A DNA stretch of 39,895 nucleotides from Roseovarius sp. Its GTDB lineage: Bacteria; Pseudomonadota; Alphaproteobacteria; Rhodobacterales; Rhodobacteraceae. Numbering within the stretch: the first letter of the stretch is position 1; the number at the start of each line of letters is the position of its first letter. This document shows positions 1 to 6,753 of this stretch, one piece after another. Under the pieces are notes generated by a model. It did not search any database and was not told the origin of the DNA. It saw nothing but the letters and a program-made list of their open reading frames with translations. The stretch is taken from assembly GCA_026709325.1 (NCBI GenBank), contig JAPOTF010000061.1:1-39895 (forward strand), in the 5' to 3' direction. Both the position numbers and the translations under genes were made by a program.

Positions 1-177
1 CGATTCATCTCGCTGCCGGGGTGATCGCCGCGAAATAAATGTCAACGGGCCCTAATGAAATCCGAGAAAAACCCGTTCCCATTACCAGTAAAAGTTGGTC
101 GAGCATCGCTTTGGGTTGAACGAGATGTTGTTGCCTGGAAGTCGCACATAGTCGCTACACAACGCGGACTTGAATAA
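1..177 (+). pseudogene. Decayed AlpA-family DNA-binding protein (excisionase-like), 5' end outside window
   Basis: The open frame from the ATG at 55 to the TAA at 175-177 encodes 40 residues. They match the C-terminal half of AlpA/MerR-like small DNA-binding proteins: an LMKSEKNPFPLPVKVG block followed by SLWVERDVVAWK. The usual N-terminal helix-turn-helix is not in this frame. Bases 1-54 give RFISLPG in the same frame, then a stop. The neighbouring frame gives GVIAAK, a stop, then MSTG, which is what an AlpA N-terminus would look like after one or two small frameshifts, one near the GGGG run at about 18-21. AlpA-type proteins regulate excision of prophages and integrative elements and often sit next to the integration tRNA. 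Here an intact tRNA begins 225 bases downstream. I read this as the relic of a mobile-element border; the reconstruction of the frameshifts is inference. Confidence 0.6.
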
Positions 178-189
178 TAGTTGGTCTTC

Positions 190-378
190 TTATCGAAGAC
201 CCCATTTGTTATTCTCTGTGCATTTCAAAAAAGTTTCAGTTTTCTTTCTAAAATTTTTCGTTATAAGGGCCTCTAATTCAGCCTGCACAGCTGGTTGAGA
301 GATTCGAGACCTGTGCTCAAACCCTTCGACTATTGCGAAAACAGGCTTAAGTTTAGAGTAAGGAGTTTGATCGGTCAT
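190..378 (-). CDS. Uncertain small ORF, 62 aa, no recognised family
   Basis: A 62-codon ATG-started frame lies between the decayed AlpA gene and the tRNA, on the opposite strand. The protein is charged and mostly soluble-looking (KPVFAIVEGFEHRSR near residues 11-25, then a lysine-rich stretch), with no membrane segment or motif I recognise. No convincing ribosome binding site precedes the start. Given the surrounding debris it may be a fragment of a larger former gene of a mobile element, or not coding at all. Confidence 0.2.
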   Translation of the reverse strand: MTDQTPYSKLKPVFAIVEGFEHRSRISQPAVQAELEALITKNFRKKTETFLKCTENNKWGLR

Positions 379-401
379 TGATCGGTCGCAGTGTTGTTAG
401 T

Positions 402-723
402 GCCCCTATAGCTCAGCTGGTAGAGCAACTGATTTGTAGCGGAAGCCTTGGACGCAACACCCAGGGCGAGTTGCAACCCTCAGAGGAAACTCTGGGGTGA
501 CAAAGGTGTCAAATTCGGGGAAACCTGAGCAGGTCATGCTGCTGGCAATCCCGAGCGAAGCCCGCCCAAGCGGGAACGTGTAGAGACTTGACGGCACCCA
601 CCTAAAGCCTTCGGGCCATGGTGAAGAGAAAGTCCAGACCACAAAGGCCCATCCGGGTCGCGGCGAAAGTCGTAGATGGTATGAATCAGTAGGTCCGCGG
701 TTCGAGTCCGTGTGGGGGCACCA
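402..723 (+). tRNA. tRNA-Thr(UGU) interrupted by a group I intron
   Basis: Exon 1 is 402-437 and exon 2 is 684-723; joined they give a 76-nt tRNA with encoded CCA. The acceptor stem pairs GCCCCTA with TGGGGGC. The D-arm has AGCTCAGCTGGTAGAGC. The anticodon arm is ACTGA-TTTGTAA-TCAGT, giving anticodon UGU (435-437), which reads ACA threonine codons. The T-arm is CGCGG-TTCGAGT-CCGTG. The 246-nt intron sits between U36 of the anticodon and A37, the position used by known bacterial group I introns in tRNA-Ile(CAU) and tRNA-Arg(CCU). Without splicing the gene cannot make a functional tRNA. A typical promoter is not obvious just upstream; a weak TTGATC at 367-372 is the best -35 candidate. Confidence 0.95.
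438..683 (+). ncRNA. Self-splicing group I intron (IC3-like) in tRNA-Thr
   Basis: The 246-nt intron follows the U of the anticodon and ends in G (683), as group I introns do. P1 can form between exon TTGT (434-437) and GCAA at 454-457, with the required U-G wobble at the splice site. P3 pairs GGTGTC (505-510) with GGCACC (593-598). The P4/J region has AAATTCGGGGAAACC. P7 pairs GACTT (585-589) with AAGTC (630-634); in the Azoarcus tRNA-Ile intron the same helix is GACTA/TAGTC, so the pair covaries. P8 pairs CACC with GGTG. The overall order closely resembles the Azoarcus intron (GGCACCCACCTAA and GGTGAAG blocks are shared). No homing-endonuclease ORF fits inside. The intron should act as an autocatalytic RNA that joins the tRNA halves; activity itself is inferred. 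Confidence 0.93.
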
Positions 724-994
724 GCTCTATGTTTTGGCCTTTAGCTTAAATCCAAAAGAGTTGTTGCAAGCGAGATCAATCAAGCCTCAAACTTGTGCGA
801 ATCTCAACGATCAGGTACATGCAGTAGAGCGTATTGGGCTGTGAATCCCAGAACTGAATATCAAAAACGTAGGTTCATTTGTTCGTAGACTGGCGTGTAA
901 TTCTGTGCAGCTCGGTAGAATCAGTTTACCGCTAACATGCTGAATTGCCTAGAAAATACCCAGTAAAATCAACCCCTCAGTACACTCAATTTAA
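724..994. other. Gene-less stretch between intron-containing tRNA and inverted tRNA half
   Basis: There is no credible ORF here. Two short pieces on the plus strand are faintly tRNA-like: GTAGAGCGTATTGGGCTGTG near 825-845, resembling a D-arm plus anticodon arm, and GCAGCTCGGTAGAATC near 907-922. Neither folds into a full cloverleaf by eye. The stretch is probably debris of the same rearrangement that left the inverted tRNA half next to it. Confidence 0.4.
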
Positions 995-1034
995 GATTGC
1001 AAATCAGTTGCTCTACCAGCTGAGCTATAGGGGC
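995..1034 (-). pseudogene. Truncated, intron-less 5' half of tRNA-Thr, inverted
   Basis: Read on the minus strand, 1034 to 995 matches the first 40 nucleotides of the spliced tRNA-Thr at 402 with a single difference. The third anticodon base is C instead of U, so the loop reads TTTGCAA. The match runs across the exon junction (the AATC of exon 2 is present), so this copy never carried, or has lost, the intron. After position 40 the sequence diverges and no 3' half is found. With the copy at 402 it forms a 40-base inverted repeat about 560 bases apart. Confidence 0.9.
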
Positions 1035-1043
1035 GCGACATGC

Positions 1044-1072
1044 TGAATAATAAGCTGCAGGCCGTAATGCAA
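1044..1072 (-). promoter_or_regulatory. Sigma70-type promoter upstream of the tRNA half
   Basis: On the minus strand TTGCAT (1072-1067) and TATTCA (1049-1044) are separated by 17 bases, and the -10 element ends 9 bases before the tRNA 5' end at 1034. That is the normal layout for a tRNA promoter. It suggests that the inverted half is the original chromosomal tRNA locus, although it now drives only a half tRNA. Confidence 0.5.
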
Positions 1073-1124
1073 GCATGAAATGGCATCTCGTCATATGCCC
1101 GGATTTCAGGTGGTTCCAAGGCGG

Positions 1125-1385
1125 TTAATCCATTCCGAGTGCCGACTTGTAAGTTTCCAGAATAGCCTCCTCTTCAGCAAGTTCATCCTTGTCGCGCTTT
1201 CGCAATGTAATGATTTTACGCATTATCCTGGCATCAAAACCGCGCGCCCTGGCTTCAGACATCACATCTTTCTGCTGATCGGCGATTTCCCTTTTCTCCT
1301 CTTCCAGTCGCTCAAGTCGCTCAATAAATTGACGCAGTTCGTCTGAACTCACCTGATAGCTCCGGTTCAAAATCTGGTCGCTCAT
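1125..1385 (-). CDS. gapR: GapR-like nucleoid-associated protein (DUF2312)
   Basis: This 86-residue protein is a DUF2312/GapR family member. It has an N-terminal SSDELRQFIERLERLEEEK coiled-coil helix and a basic second half with FDARIMRKIITLRKRDKDE, the family signature. In Caulobacter GapR is an abundant tetrameric protein that clamps overtwisted DNA and helps topoisomerases ahead of replication and transcription. The start is set at 1385 (MSDQ), preceded by GGGGAAAG; an upstream in-frame ATG at 1403 adds only six residues. The length fits the family. The gene stands alone, divergent from the small membrane-protein gene at 1520. Confidence 0.9.
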   Translation of the reverse strand: MSDQILNRSYQVSSDELRQFIERLERLEEEKREIADQQKDVMSEARARGFDARIMRKIITLRKRDKDELAEEEAILETYKSALGMD

Positions 1386-1519
1386 TATCTTTCCCCATAT
1401 CATTTAAACTTCGGCTCTTATATGCTTGCGATGCCATTCTCAACCATGGAAATGCGCTTCAAGGGTTGCGAAGCGCTTCCCATCGGTATATCTCGCGCAA
1501 ATTCGCACAGGAGAAATGC

Positions 1520-1732
1520 ATGCCACTGATCATAATGGGAATTATTGCCACAATGGCCGGACTGGTTATGCTGATCAGGTGCATTTTGCGTGTGCGCAAA
1601 TTGCGCAATGCCGGGCTGAATGACGAGGATATGCGCAGGGAATTGAATAAAGTGGTGCCATTGAACACTGGCGCGCTCCTTGTTTCCGTCACAGGCCTAT
1701 TGCTGATAGTTGTCGGAGGGATAATGGGCTGA
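1520..1732 (+). CDS. Small two-helix inner-membrane protein
   Basis: The 70-residue protein starts at MPLIIMG. The ATG at 1520 follows CAGGAG six bases upstream, which decides against the longer frame. It has two hydrophobic segments, at about residues 3-22 and 47-68. A basic, charged stretch lies between them (RVRKLRNAG, DEDMRRELNKV), so both ends probably face the same side of the membrane. Proteins of this shape recur in Rhodobacterales genomes, but I know of no assigned function. It is divergent from gapR, with a 134-base shared upstream region. Confidence 0.65.
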   Translation: MPLIIMGIIATMAGLVMLIRCILRVRKLRNAGLNDEDMRRELNKVVPLNTGALLVSVTGLLLIVVGGIMG

Positions 1733-1883
1733 TGTGCAACGACGCACCGAAAGCTTTCATGCTTCAATCTCATTGATTCAAACACGTCGCCGAATCGGCA
1801 TTGCCAAACAGTTCCGCAATGGGATCGGATTTTACTACAGAAGATTCAGTCTCACTTAACCAAAGCGAAAGCCATTTTTTTTA

Positions 1884-4565
1884 TTAACCGGCAATTTCCG
1901 CCTCAAGAGGCAGGCTGACGCGGAAAACCGTTCCCTCGCTCCAGGGAAGATAAACCAGGCTGCCACCCAATCTGGTCATGATCTCTCTGCTAATGGCAAG
2001 ACCAAGACCGGCACCGCCGGCCCTTGCCTCTCCAATCCGAGAGAATTTCTCAAATATCAAATCCTGCGACTCCAATGGAATGCCGGACCCGTTATCGGAA
2101 AAGTCCACCTCGAGCATGCCATTCATTCTCGCAACCTTGATTTCAAGTTCCGGAGTCTTTGCGTCACAATATTTTCTTGCATTCGATATCAGATTGATGA
2201 AGACCTGCACCAGGCGATCCAAATCCGTATCGAGATCAATTTTCTCATTTTCAGGATTGCGCGTTATTTTAAACCCGTCGCCCTCGCTTGCAACCGTGTT
2301 AACCGCTCGATCAAGCAATTCGGAAAGTCGGCCTTCCGAAAGATTAACGACTGCATGCGCGTTTTCCAGAACGCTAAGATCCAGCAGTTCGTCAAGCAGT
2401 CGTGTTAGCCGCGTGGCCTCTTCATAGATAATCGACGCAAACTTCTCCCGCTTGTCAGGTGAAATGTCGCATGGATTTTTCAGTATTTCGGAAAAGGCGC
2501 GGATTGACGTCATGGGTGTACGCAGCTCATGACTGATCTGGCTTAAAAATGCGTCCTTCTGAACCGAGAGGCGGGTTAATTTATCGTTTACCTCACGCAA
2601 TTGCCTGGCGGTTCTTTCCTGTTCCTCGGTCTTTATAACCAGGCGACTGGAATACTCCATTATCTGGGCGGTCTCATCTGCAACGGCCATCAGATCCCGA
2701 ACGGAAACCCCGGCCCCCACGACAATCTGCGAAATCATGGCGTTGGCGGTTGCCGCTCCAACAGATCCCGATAGAACTCTTTCAAGTTTCAACAGGAAAT
2801 CAGGTGTCGGCGCAGGCAGATATTCACCACCCTGCTCCTTGGCGGCGTTCTGAAAGATTGCCCTTGCGTCTTCGGAACCCAGCACTCTTTGAGACATCAG
2901 CAGGAGATCTTCGCTTTGGGCAAGTCCTCCGGTCCAGTTTCCCGGCACTTGCGACTGCCACAGCGCGTTGACAAACTGCCCGCTTTGAAGTCGCTCGACT
3001 GGCGTTGGAAAACCGGCAATGGAAAAGATCACATAGAACAATATGTTGAATGACAGACTCCACATGAACGCATGCATTACCGGTTCCATGCCCTCGGTGA
3101 TGAACAGTGCCTGAGGACGTAGCCACAATATGTCGAAGAGACCTCTTTCAATAACAGATTGCGGCATTATTGACGAGGCGCCAAAACTTGGCAAAAACAG
3201 ACAATATGCCCAAAGCGCGAAGCCCGCCGCCAGCCCGGCAATCGCCCCTGTTCGATTCCCGCCGCGCCAAAACAGTCCGCCAACGAGTGACGGCATGAAC
3301 TGGGCAACGCCCACGAATGATATCAGACCAATCGCGGCAAGCGCGGCCCCTCCCCCTGACATGCGGAAGTATAGATAGCCAAGGAAAAGAATAACCAGAA
3401 TTGAAATTCGGCGTGCAACTAGAATCACTCTGCGAACGTCACCCGCCATAATTGCGGAACCGCCTGTTGCCCACAGCCAAACCGGCATGACAATATGATT
3501 TGAAACCATGGTTGACAATGCGATTGCCGCGACGATCACCATCGAAGTCGCGGAACTGAAACCGCCGAGAAATGCAAGAATGGCAAGCCCCTCGCGACCG
3601 TTTTCGAGAGGCAGGGTTAAAACAAAAAGGTCGGGATCCCGGCCGCCGCCATATATTGGGTCCAGCCCGATAACCGCAATGGGAACCACAAACAGGCTGA
3701 TCAGCATCAGATAAAGGGGAAACGCCCAGGATGCCGTTCTCAGATGGCCTTCATTCTCGTTTTCGACAACCATTACCTGAAACATTCTGGGAAGGCAAAT
3801 GAAAGCCATGGCCGAGAGAAGAGTGAGACCAATCCAGCGGCCTCCGGAAACCTCCCAGTCCGAGATTGCCGATTCATTTATTTTTGCAAGGGTGGAGTCA
3901 ATCCCTCCCGCCAGGCCCCACACGGCAAATATTCCAACGGCAAGCAGCGCAATAAGCTTGACCACCGCTTCCAGCGCTATGGCCATAACCACGCCATAAT
4001 GCCGCGCATTGGCTTCAAGATTTCGGGTGCCGAAAAGTATTGTGAACACCACCAGGCCCGCAGTGACCCAAAACGCTATTATCTGCTGATTGGGCAGGCC
4101 GTCTCCGGAGGCGTCGGCCTCCGCAAAGGCCGCAATGGAGAATGTAACTGATTGAAGTTGCAGCGCTATATATGGCGTGGTTCCCACAACCGCCATTAGT
4201 GTAACGAATACCGCAAGTAAATTCGACTTTCCATAGCGGGAAGATATCAGGTCCGCTATTGATGTTATCCGGTTGGTCCGTCCCACGATGACAAGCTTGC
4301 GCAATGTCCACCACCAGCCGATAATTATCAGTGTCGGACCAAGATATATTGTCAGAAACTCAAGCCCGGAACTGGCCGCAAACCCGACTGCGCCATAAAA
4401 TGTCCACGCCGTGCAATAGATTGATAGCGACAATGTATAAATGATGGGACTTGAAAGCCATTTCCCCTGCCCACGCCTTGCGGTGCGGTCGGCAATGAAC
4501 GCAACGCAAAACAAAAGCGCGACATATAGAAGGCAAAAGACGGCAAGCGCGTTAAGTGTCGCCAT
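1884..4565 (-). CDS. SLC5 transporter-STAC-sensor histidine kinase (CbrA/CrbS-like)
   Basis: The 893-residue protein fuses three parts. Residues about 1-490 are a multi-span sodium/solute symporter (SSF/SLC5) domain. Residues about 525-590 contain the STAC domain seen between symporter and kinase in CbrA (LLLMSQRVLGSEDARAIF, then LERVLSGSVGAATA). Residues about 640-893 are a kinase core: a coiled coil, the H-box SQISHELRTP with the phospho-His near 679, an N-box NLISNARKY, DNGSGIP, and GLGLAISRE. CbrA- and CrbS-type kinases sense or admit small carboxylates or amino acids and control carbon use, including acs. I see no PAS domain and no fused receiver. It is the last gene of an operon with a small membrane protein (3-base gap) and a receiver. 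The nearby Acs and ABC operon suggest a short-chain carboxylate signal (inference). Confidence 0.9.
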   Translation of the reverse strand: MATLNALAVFCLLYVALLFCVAFIADRTARRGQGKWLSSPIIYTLSLSIYCTAWTFYGAVGFAASSGLEFLTIYLGPTLIIIGWWWTLRKLVIVGRTNRITSIADLISSRYGKSNLLAVFVTLMAVVGTTPYIALQLQSVTFSIAAFAEADASGDGLPNQQIIAFWVTAGLVVFTILFGTRNLEANARHYGVVMAIALEAVVKLIALLAVGIFAVWGLAGGIDSTLAKINESAISDWEVSGGRWIGLTLLSAMAFICLPRMFQVMVVENENEGHLRTASWAFPLYLMLISLFVVPIAVIGLDPIYGGGRDPDLFVLTLPLENGREGLAILAFLGGFSSATSMVIVAAIALSTMVSNHIVMPVWLWATGGSAIMAGDVRRVILVARRISILVILFLGYLYFRMSGGGAALAAIGLISFVGVAQFMPSLVGGLFWRGGNRTGAIAGLAAGFALWAYCLFLPSFGASSIMPQSVIERGLFDILWLRPQALFITEGMEPVMHAFMWSLSFNILFYVIFSIAGFPTPVERLQSGQFVNALWQSQVPGNWTGGLAQSEDLLLMSQRVLGSEDARAIFQNAAKEQGGEYLPAPTPDFLLKLERVLSGSVGAATANAMISQIVVGAGVSVRDLMAVADETAQIMEYSSRLVIKTEEQERTARQLREVNDKLTRLSVQKDAFLSQISHELRTPMTSIRAFSEILKNPCDISPDKREKFASIIYEEATRLTRLLDELLDLSVLENAHAVVNLSEGRLSELLDRAVNTVASEGDGFKITRNPENEKIDLDTDLDRLVQVFINLISNARKYCDAKTPELEIKVARMNGMLEVDFSDNGSGIPLESQDLIFEKFSRIGEARAGGAGLGLAISREIMTRLGGSLVYLPWSEGTVFRVSLPLEAEIAG

Positions 4566-4568
4566 AAT

Positions 4569-4832
4569 TCAGAGCCGAAACTGATTGCGCTGTCTTTCTT
4601 CTGAGGGATCTGGAAGACTCCGGGAAATCAGCCCGCTCAGAACAACCAGCGCAATCCAAACAGCAAATACATATACCATTACCTTGGTGGTGGGAACCGT
4701 CTCGCCTCCCCAAAGAAGAGGCATACCGAACAAGGCGGCGCCAAATAGCGGCATTAGCCTTGATGCGTCCGCCATGCGACGACGCCGGTAGGCTCGCCTG
4801 TCGCTTATGCTGTTATCCTCCTTGTCGCTCAT
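4569..4832 (-). CDS. Small membrane protein between receiver and kinase
   Basis: The 87-residue protein has an arginine-rich, cytoplasmic-looking N-terminus (RRAYRRRRMADASR). Two hydrophobic segments follow, at about residues 27-42 and 50-70, with a charged tail. Its ATG overlaps the receiver's stop codon as ATGA, and its stop lies 3 bases before the kinase ATG, so the three genes are surely cotranscribed and translationally coupled. No family is recognised. Its fixed position suggests an accessory subunit of the symporter-kinase (inference). Confidence 0.8.
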   Translation of the reverse strand: MSDKEDNSISDRRAYRRRRMADASRLMPLFGAALFGMPLLWGGETVPTTKVMVYVFAVWIALVVLSGLISRSLPDPSEERQRNQFRL

Positions 4833-5197
4833 TCCGTCACCAGATCGCGAACGGCATTGAGAACCTCCTCGTTCGAGAACGGCTTGGTCAGATAAAGGTT
4901 GGCCCCGGAACGTTTGGCGGTCTCTATGTCTTCTTTTCGCCCTCTTGCGGAAAGCATCAGCACGGGGACATTGCCAACAGTTTCATCCTCTCGAATATCT
5001 TGTAGAATATCAAAGCCGCTTCGACCAGGAAGCATTACGTCCAATATCACAACATCTGGGTTTCGGCGGCGCACCGCGTCAAACGCATCAAGACCGTTTG
5101 CATGTGTTCTTACATCCCATCCATCTCTTGACAGGATAAATCTAACCGCCTCCACAATGTTTTGTTCATCTTCAATAAGCAAAACCGTCTTGGTCAT
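4829..5197 (-). CDS. Stand-alone response-regulator receiver (CheY-like)
   Basis: The 122-residue protein is a single receiver domain: LLIEDEQNIVEA at the start (acidic pair), phospho-acceptor Asp53 in VVILDVMLPG, Ser83 in MLSARGRKED, and Lys105 in LTKPF. There is no output domain, so it must act through a partner protein or by shuttling phosphate. AAGG lies seven bases before the ATG. It is the first gene of the operon with the membrane protein and the symporter-kinase and is the obvious phosphorylation target of that kinase. CrbS and CbrA usually pair with DNA-binding regulators, so a receiver-only partner is a deviation. Confidence 0.93.
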   Translation of the reverse strand: MTKTVLLIEDEQNIVEAVRFILSRDGWDVRTHANGLDAFDAVRRRNPDVVILDVMLPGRSGFDILQDIREDETVGNVPVLMLSARGRKEDIETAKRSGANLYLTKPFSNEEVLNAVRDLVTE

Positions 5198-5242
5198 CGT
5201 TGCGCCTTTTTACGTGCCATCATTCACTTTAGTAAACTTGCC

Positions 5243-6529
5243 TCAAAAGTCAGATGCAAGCATTGATTTCTCGCGGCGCGCCTCGCAATTCTCCACAGGG
5301 CAAATTTTGCATGTCCTGCCAACCTGCCTGGCCTGTTTTTTTTCGCTCCCGGGCAAAATCAGCATGTGCGCATTAAGGAGCGCGGGAACGCTGAAGCCCG
5401 CCTGCCGGACGGTTTCGGTAACGGAAAAAGTCTCCACAACCGCCTGACCCTGAACCAGCGTTTCCCGAATGGGCACGCCCGGCTGAGACAGGGACTGATA
5501 AATTGGCCACAGCGGGCATCCCGCCACATCAATTGGTATTTTAAAGCCGCCGATTTCCTTTCGCATCAAAACGGCGCCGGCACCATCGCAGACAACCAAA
5601 CCCACGGGTTCGCACAACTCCTTCGGCAAGGTCGCCAATCTCCTAAATACTGTAGGCAGAGGCGAGCCGGTTGCCGTTGCCAACATTTCGGGCGATGGTC
5701 CCGAACGGGTGATCACCTGGCGCAATGTCGCATCTGGAATTGCCATCGCATCACGGCTGTATTGCCTGAGATACCTTACAACCAGGCTGTGGCCGGCATC
5801 GGAGCCGTGCCATGAGATATTCTTTACGGCATGATCAAAATCAAGGTTCAACACCTCAAATTCCGGGAAATGATACCCGTTGTCTTCAAGAAACCCGTAA
5901 AGTTCCTCCTGTGGAGTCATGAGAGCGGAACCTGCATCCGGAGCCGTCTGAAGATGCTTCACCAGCATTTCGGCGCTTTCGGCCAGTCTCCGACTGTCTT
6001 CATCTATGTTGCGCTGAAACCTCGACTGCCATACGGATTCCAATTCCCTGTTTTCCGCAAGTATTGAAGCCGCTGAACGAATTGACGTTACGGTTGAAAT
6101 TACCTCATGCAGCGTTTTGATCAGAAGCGGATCATGAACGAGTCTTTCCGAGAACATTTTGACAGCGCAATCCAGTTCATCCCTCTGTCTGATCAACTCA
6201 ACGAGATATTGCGCCAACCCGGGAAACCGGACGGCAAACTCGTCCAGCCTGTCCATTTCCACTGAAGCGCCTAGTGGCAAGGCGCCACTCACCTTGGCGA
6301 GTGCCGCAATCAGCGACGCCTCGGCCCCCTCGGACAGCAAAGAAGGTTCAACCCCGAGAACATTGGCGAGATTCAGCAATACTCGTCCGCCAATTTTTCG
6401 CTTGTTGTGCTCGATAAGATTTAGATATGATGCCGATATTCCCGACTTTTGCGCAAGATCGCCCTGTTTAATTCCCTTCATTATTCGATGTTCGCGGATT
6501 CTGGTGCCGATCATATTGCTTTCCGACAT
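5243..6529 (-). CDS. Xre-family regulator with ScfR/RamB-like C-terminal domain
   Basis: The 428-residue protein has an N-terminal HTH_3/Xre domain (residues about 8-62; IREHRIMKGIKQGDLAQ, SASYLNLIEHNKR). A long middle region follows, and a C-terminal DUF2083-like part ends in a cysteine cluster (CKICPVENCEARR). This architecture belongs to short-chain acyl/carboxylate regulators (RamB, PrpR/ScfR-like), which control acetate and propionate metabolism. The middle region lacks an HExxH motif, so peptidase activity is not expected. The start at 6529 follows AAGGA by 8 bases. It is divergent from the ABC-acs operon across a 224-base region and upstream of the receiver-kinase operon, so it probably regulates the uptake/acs operon (inference). 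Confidence 0.87.
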   Translation of the reverse strand: MSESNMIGTRIREHRIMKGIKQGDLAQKSGISASYLNLIEHNKRKIGGRVLLNLANVLGVEPSLLSEGAEASLIAALAKVSGALPLGASVEMDRLDEFAVRFPGLAQYLVELIRQRDELDCAVKMFSERLVHDPLLIKTLHEVISTVTSIRSAASILAENRELESVWQSRFQRNIDEDSRRLAESAEMLVKHLQTAPDAGSALMTPQEELYGFLEDNGYHFPEFEVLNLDFDHAVKNISWHGSDAGHSLVVRYLRQYSRDAMAIPDATLRQVITRSGPSPEMLATATGSPLPTVFRRLATLPKELCEPVGLVVCDGAGAVLMRKEIGGFKIPIDVAGCPLWPIYQSLSQPGVPIRETLVQGQAVVETFSVTETVRQAGFSVPALLNAHMLILPGSEKKQARQVGRTCKICPVENCEARREKSMLASDF

Positions 6530-6753
6530 GCCATTATTCCTTTTATAAATCAGAAATTCCCAACGAATATTAACAAAAATTTACAATTCCAAAACGGATA
6601 ATTTTATGATATTTACAAAAGATGAATTCGGGAAATCATCAATCGTTGAAACTTTAAACGACCCCTGACATCGGTTAACCAAGCACATTGTGCAAGAGGG
6701 AGGCGCAGATGCGGCGACTCCCAAAGCAAATGACATAATCGGGAGAAAAACTC
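6530..6753. promoter_or_regulatory. Divergent control region between the Xre regulator and the ABC/acs operon
   Basis: This AT-rich spacer separates two divergent genes. The motif TTTACAA occurs twice on the plus strand, at 6580-6586 and 6612-6618, 32 bases (about three helical turns) apart. It resembles the TTTGCAAA core reported for RamB-type regulators. The regulator just to the left has the same architecture, so these are candidate operators. No sharp sigma70 promoter could be fixed by eye. Confidence 0.4.

Noticed and set aside
183-201. GGTCTTC-TTATC-GAAGACC hairpin after the decayed AlpA gene, as a terminator
   Set aside because: The 7-bp stem is real, but it is followed by CCATTTGTTATT rather than a T-run, so terminator function is not supported.
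406-642. 78-codon minus-strand ORF across the tRNA and intron
   Set aside because: It is antisense to the group I intron and tRNA exon, which explain the sequence completely; no ribosome site or family pattern.
438-683. Intron region considered as tmRNA or RNase P RNA
   Set aside because: The flanking halves form one tRNA and the core pairs as group I P3/P7/P8. No tag-peptide reading frame or RNase P conserved blocks are present.
820-960. Two degenerate tRNA-like pieces (GTAGAGCGTATTGGGCTGTG and GCAGCTCGGTAGAATC)
   Set aside because: Only D-arm or anticodon-arm resemblance; acceptor and T-arm pairing cannot be made by eye, so they are not called as tRNA genes.
5366-5815. 149-codon plus-strand ORF
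   Set aside because: It is a shadow of the Xre regulator gene on the minus strand, which has clear domain structure.
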